In this document: positions 6,336 through 6,343 of the stretch, in pieces | How the letters are laid out: each line of letters begins with the position of its first letter | How positions within the stretch are numbered: position 1 is the first letter of the stretch | Assembly: GCA_022360235.1 (NCBI GenBank) | Contig: JAKSDE010000334.1 | Coordinates: 1-6,343 of the forward strand | DNA: 6,343 bases | DNA from: Cytophagales bacterium | GTDB lineage: Bacteria > Bacteroidota > Bacteroidia > Cytophagales > Amoebophilaceae | Direction of reading: 5' to 3' | Made by a program: the position numbers and the translations under genes | The notes under the pieces: generated by a model | Database searches by the model: none | Told to the model about the DNA's origin: nothing | The model's input: only the letters and a program-made list of their open reading frames with translations

Positions 6336-6343
6336 CACCGTCA
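6191..6343 (+). mobile_element. Probable 5' end (domain I) of a group II intron, continuing past the window
   Basis: Sequence character changes 15 nt after the dehydrogenase stop. The stretch begins with GTGCG, the conserved 5' start of bacterial group II introns (GUGYG). It then shows a chain of short hairpins expected of a folded RNA: CCAGC/GCTGG at 6221-6225 and 6230-6234 with an AAAG loop, GCAGG/CCTGC at 6243-6247 and 6255-6259, and AGGTT/AACCT at 6261-6265 and 6276-6280. GC content is 71 of 153 bases (46%), above the flanking genes. The general look resembles domain I of bacterial ribozyme introns, but this is recognition from memory. The diagnostic domain V and the reverse transcriptase/maturase gene would lie outside the window. 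Six bases before the junction (TTAAAG) would be IBS1; no matching EBS1 (CTTTAA) is seen in the visible part. Another structured RNA or an unrelated repeat element is the alternative. Confidence 0.48.

Noticed and set aside
6189..6343. Open frame of 51 codons running to the right edge, with an ATG at 6297 (MARNQEIEAYRQTHR)
   Set aside because: No ribosome site or recognisable family. The stretch is better explained as structured RNA, and an intron-encoded protein would normally start several hundred bases further in. It cannot be excluded without more sequence.
6191..6343. RNase P, tmRNA or SRP RNA
   Set aside because: None of the hallmark sequences, such as the RNase P GAGGAAAGTC box or the SRP GGAA-loop hairpin, is present.

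Overview
The window looks like a piece of a low-GC Bacteroidota chromosome. My first guess is a host-associated lineage of the Amoebophilus/Cardinium type. That guess rests on AT-rich, lysine/isoleucine-rich proteins, the pheT - coiled-coil gene - zapA - rny gene order, two TAnnTTTG promoter matches, a decayed gene at the left edge and a probable mobile intron at the right edge. The phylum-level call is fairly firm; the genus is a guess. All 11 tryptophans I located in PheT and the acyl-CoA dehydrogenase are TGG, and the five intact genes stop with TAA or TAG, so the standard bacterial code applies.

Layout. Bases 1-301 hold no intact gene. The minus strand carries what looks like the broken 5' end of a gene for an exported protein, and a Bacteroidota-type promoter for pheT follows. 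Bases 302-4946 hold four plus-strand genes. pheT (tRNA-Phe charging), a 100-residue coiled-coil protein and zapA (FtsZ-ring factor) are packed with a 1-nt gap and a 1-nt overlap. After 73 nt comes rny (RNase Y, membrane-anchored mRNA decay endonuclease). Bases 4947-5032 contain a second promoter candidate and a small inverted repeat. Bases 5033-6175 encode a complete short-chain-type acyl-CoA dehydrogenase. Bases 6176-6343 encode no recognisable protein but are GC-richer and full of short hairpins. They start with GTGCG 15 nt after the dehydrogenase stop and look like the 5' end (domain I) of a group II intron that continues past the window.

How the genes fit together. The first four form a housekeeping transcription unit joining translation, septum placement and RNA turnover. 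PheS, the partner of PheT, is not encoded here. The coiled-coil protein is coupled to zapA by translation-level spacing and is the best candidate for an under-described component, probably a ZapA or FtsZ-ring partner. The dehydrogenase appears to be a separate transcription unit. I found no defence system, CRISPR array, tRNA or rRNA gene.
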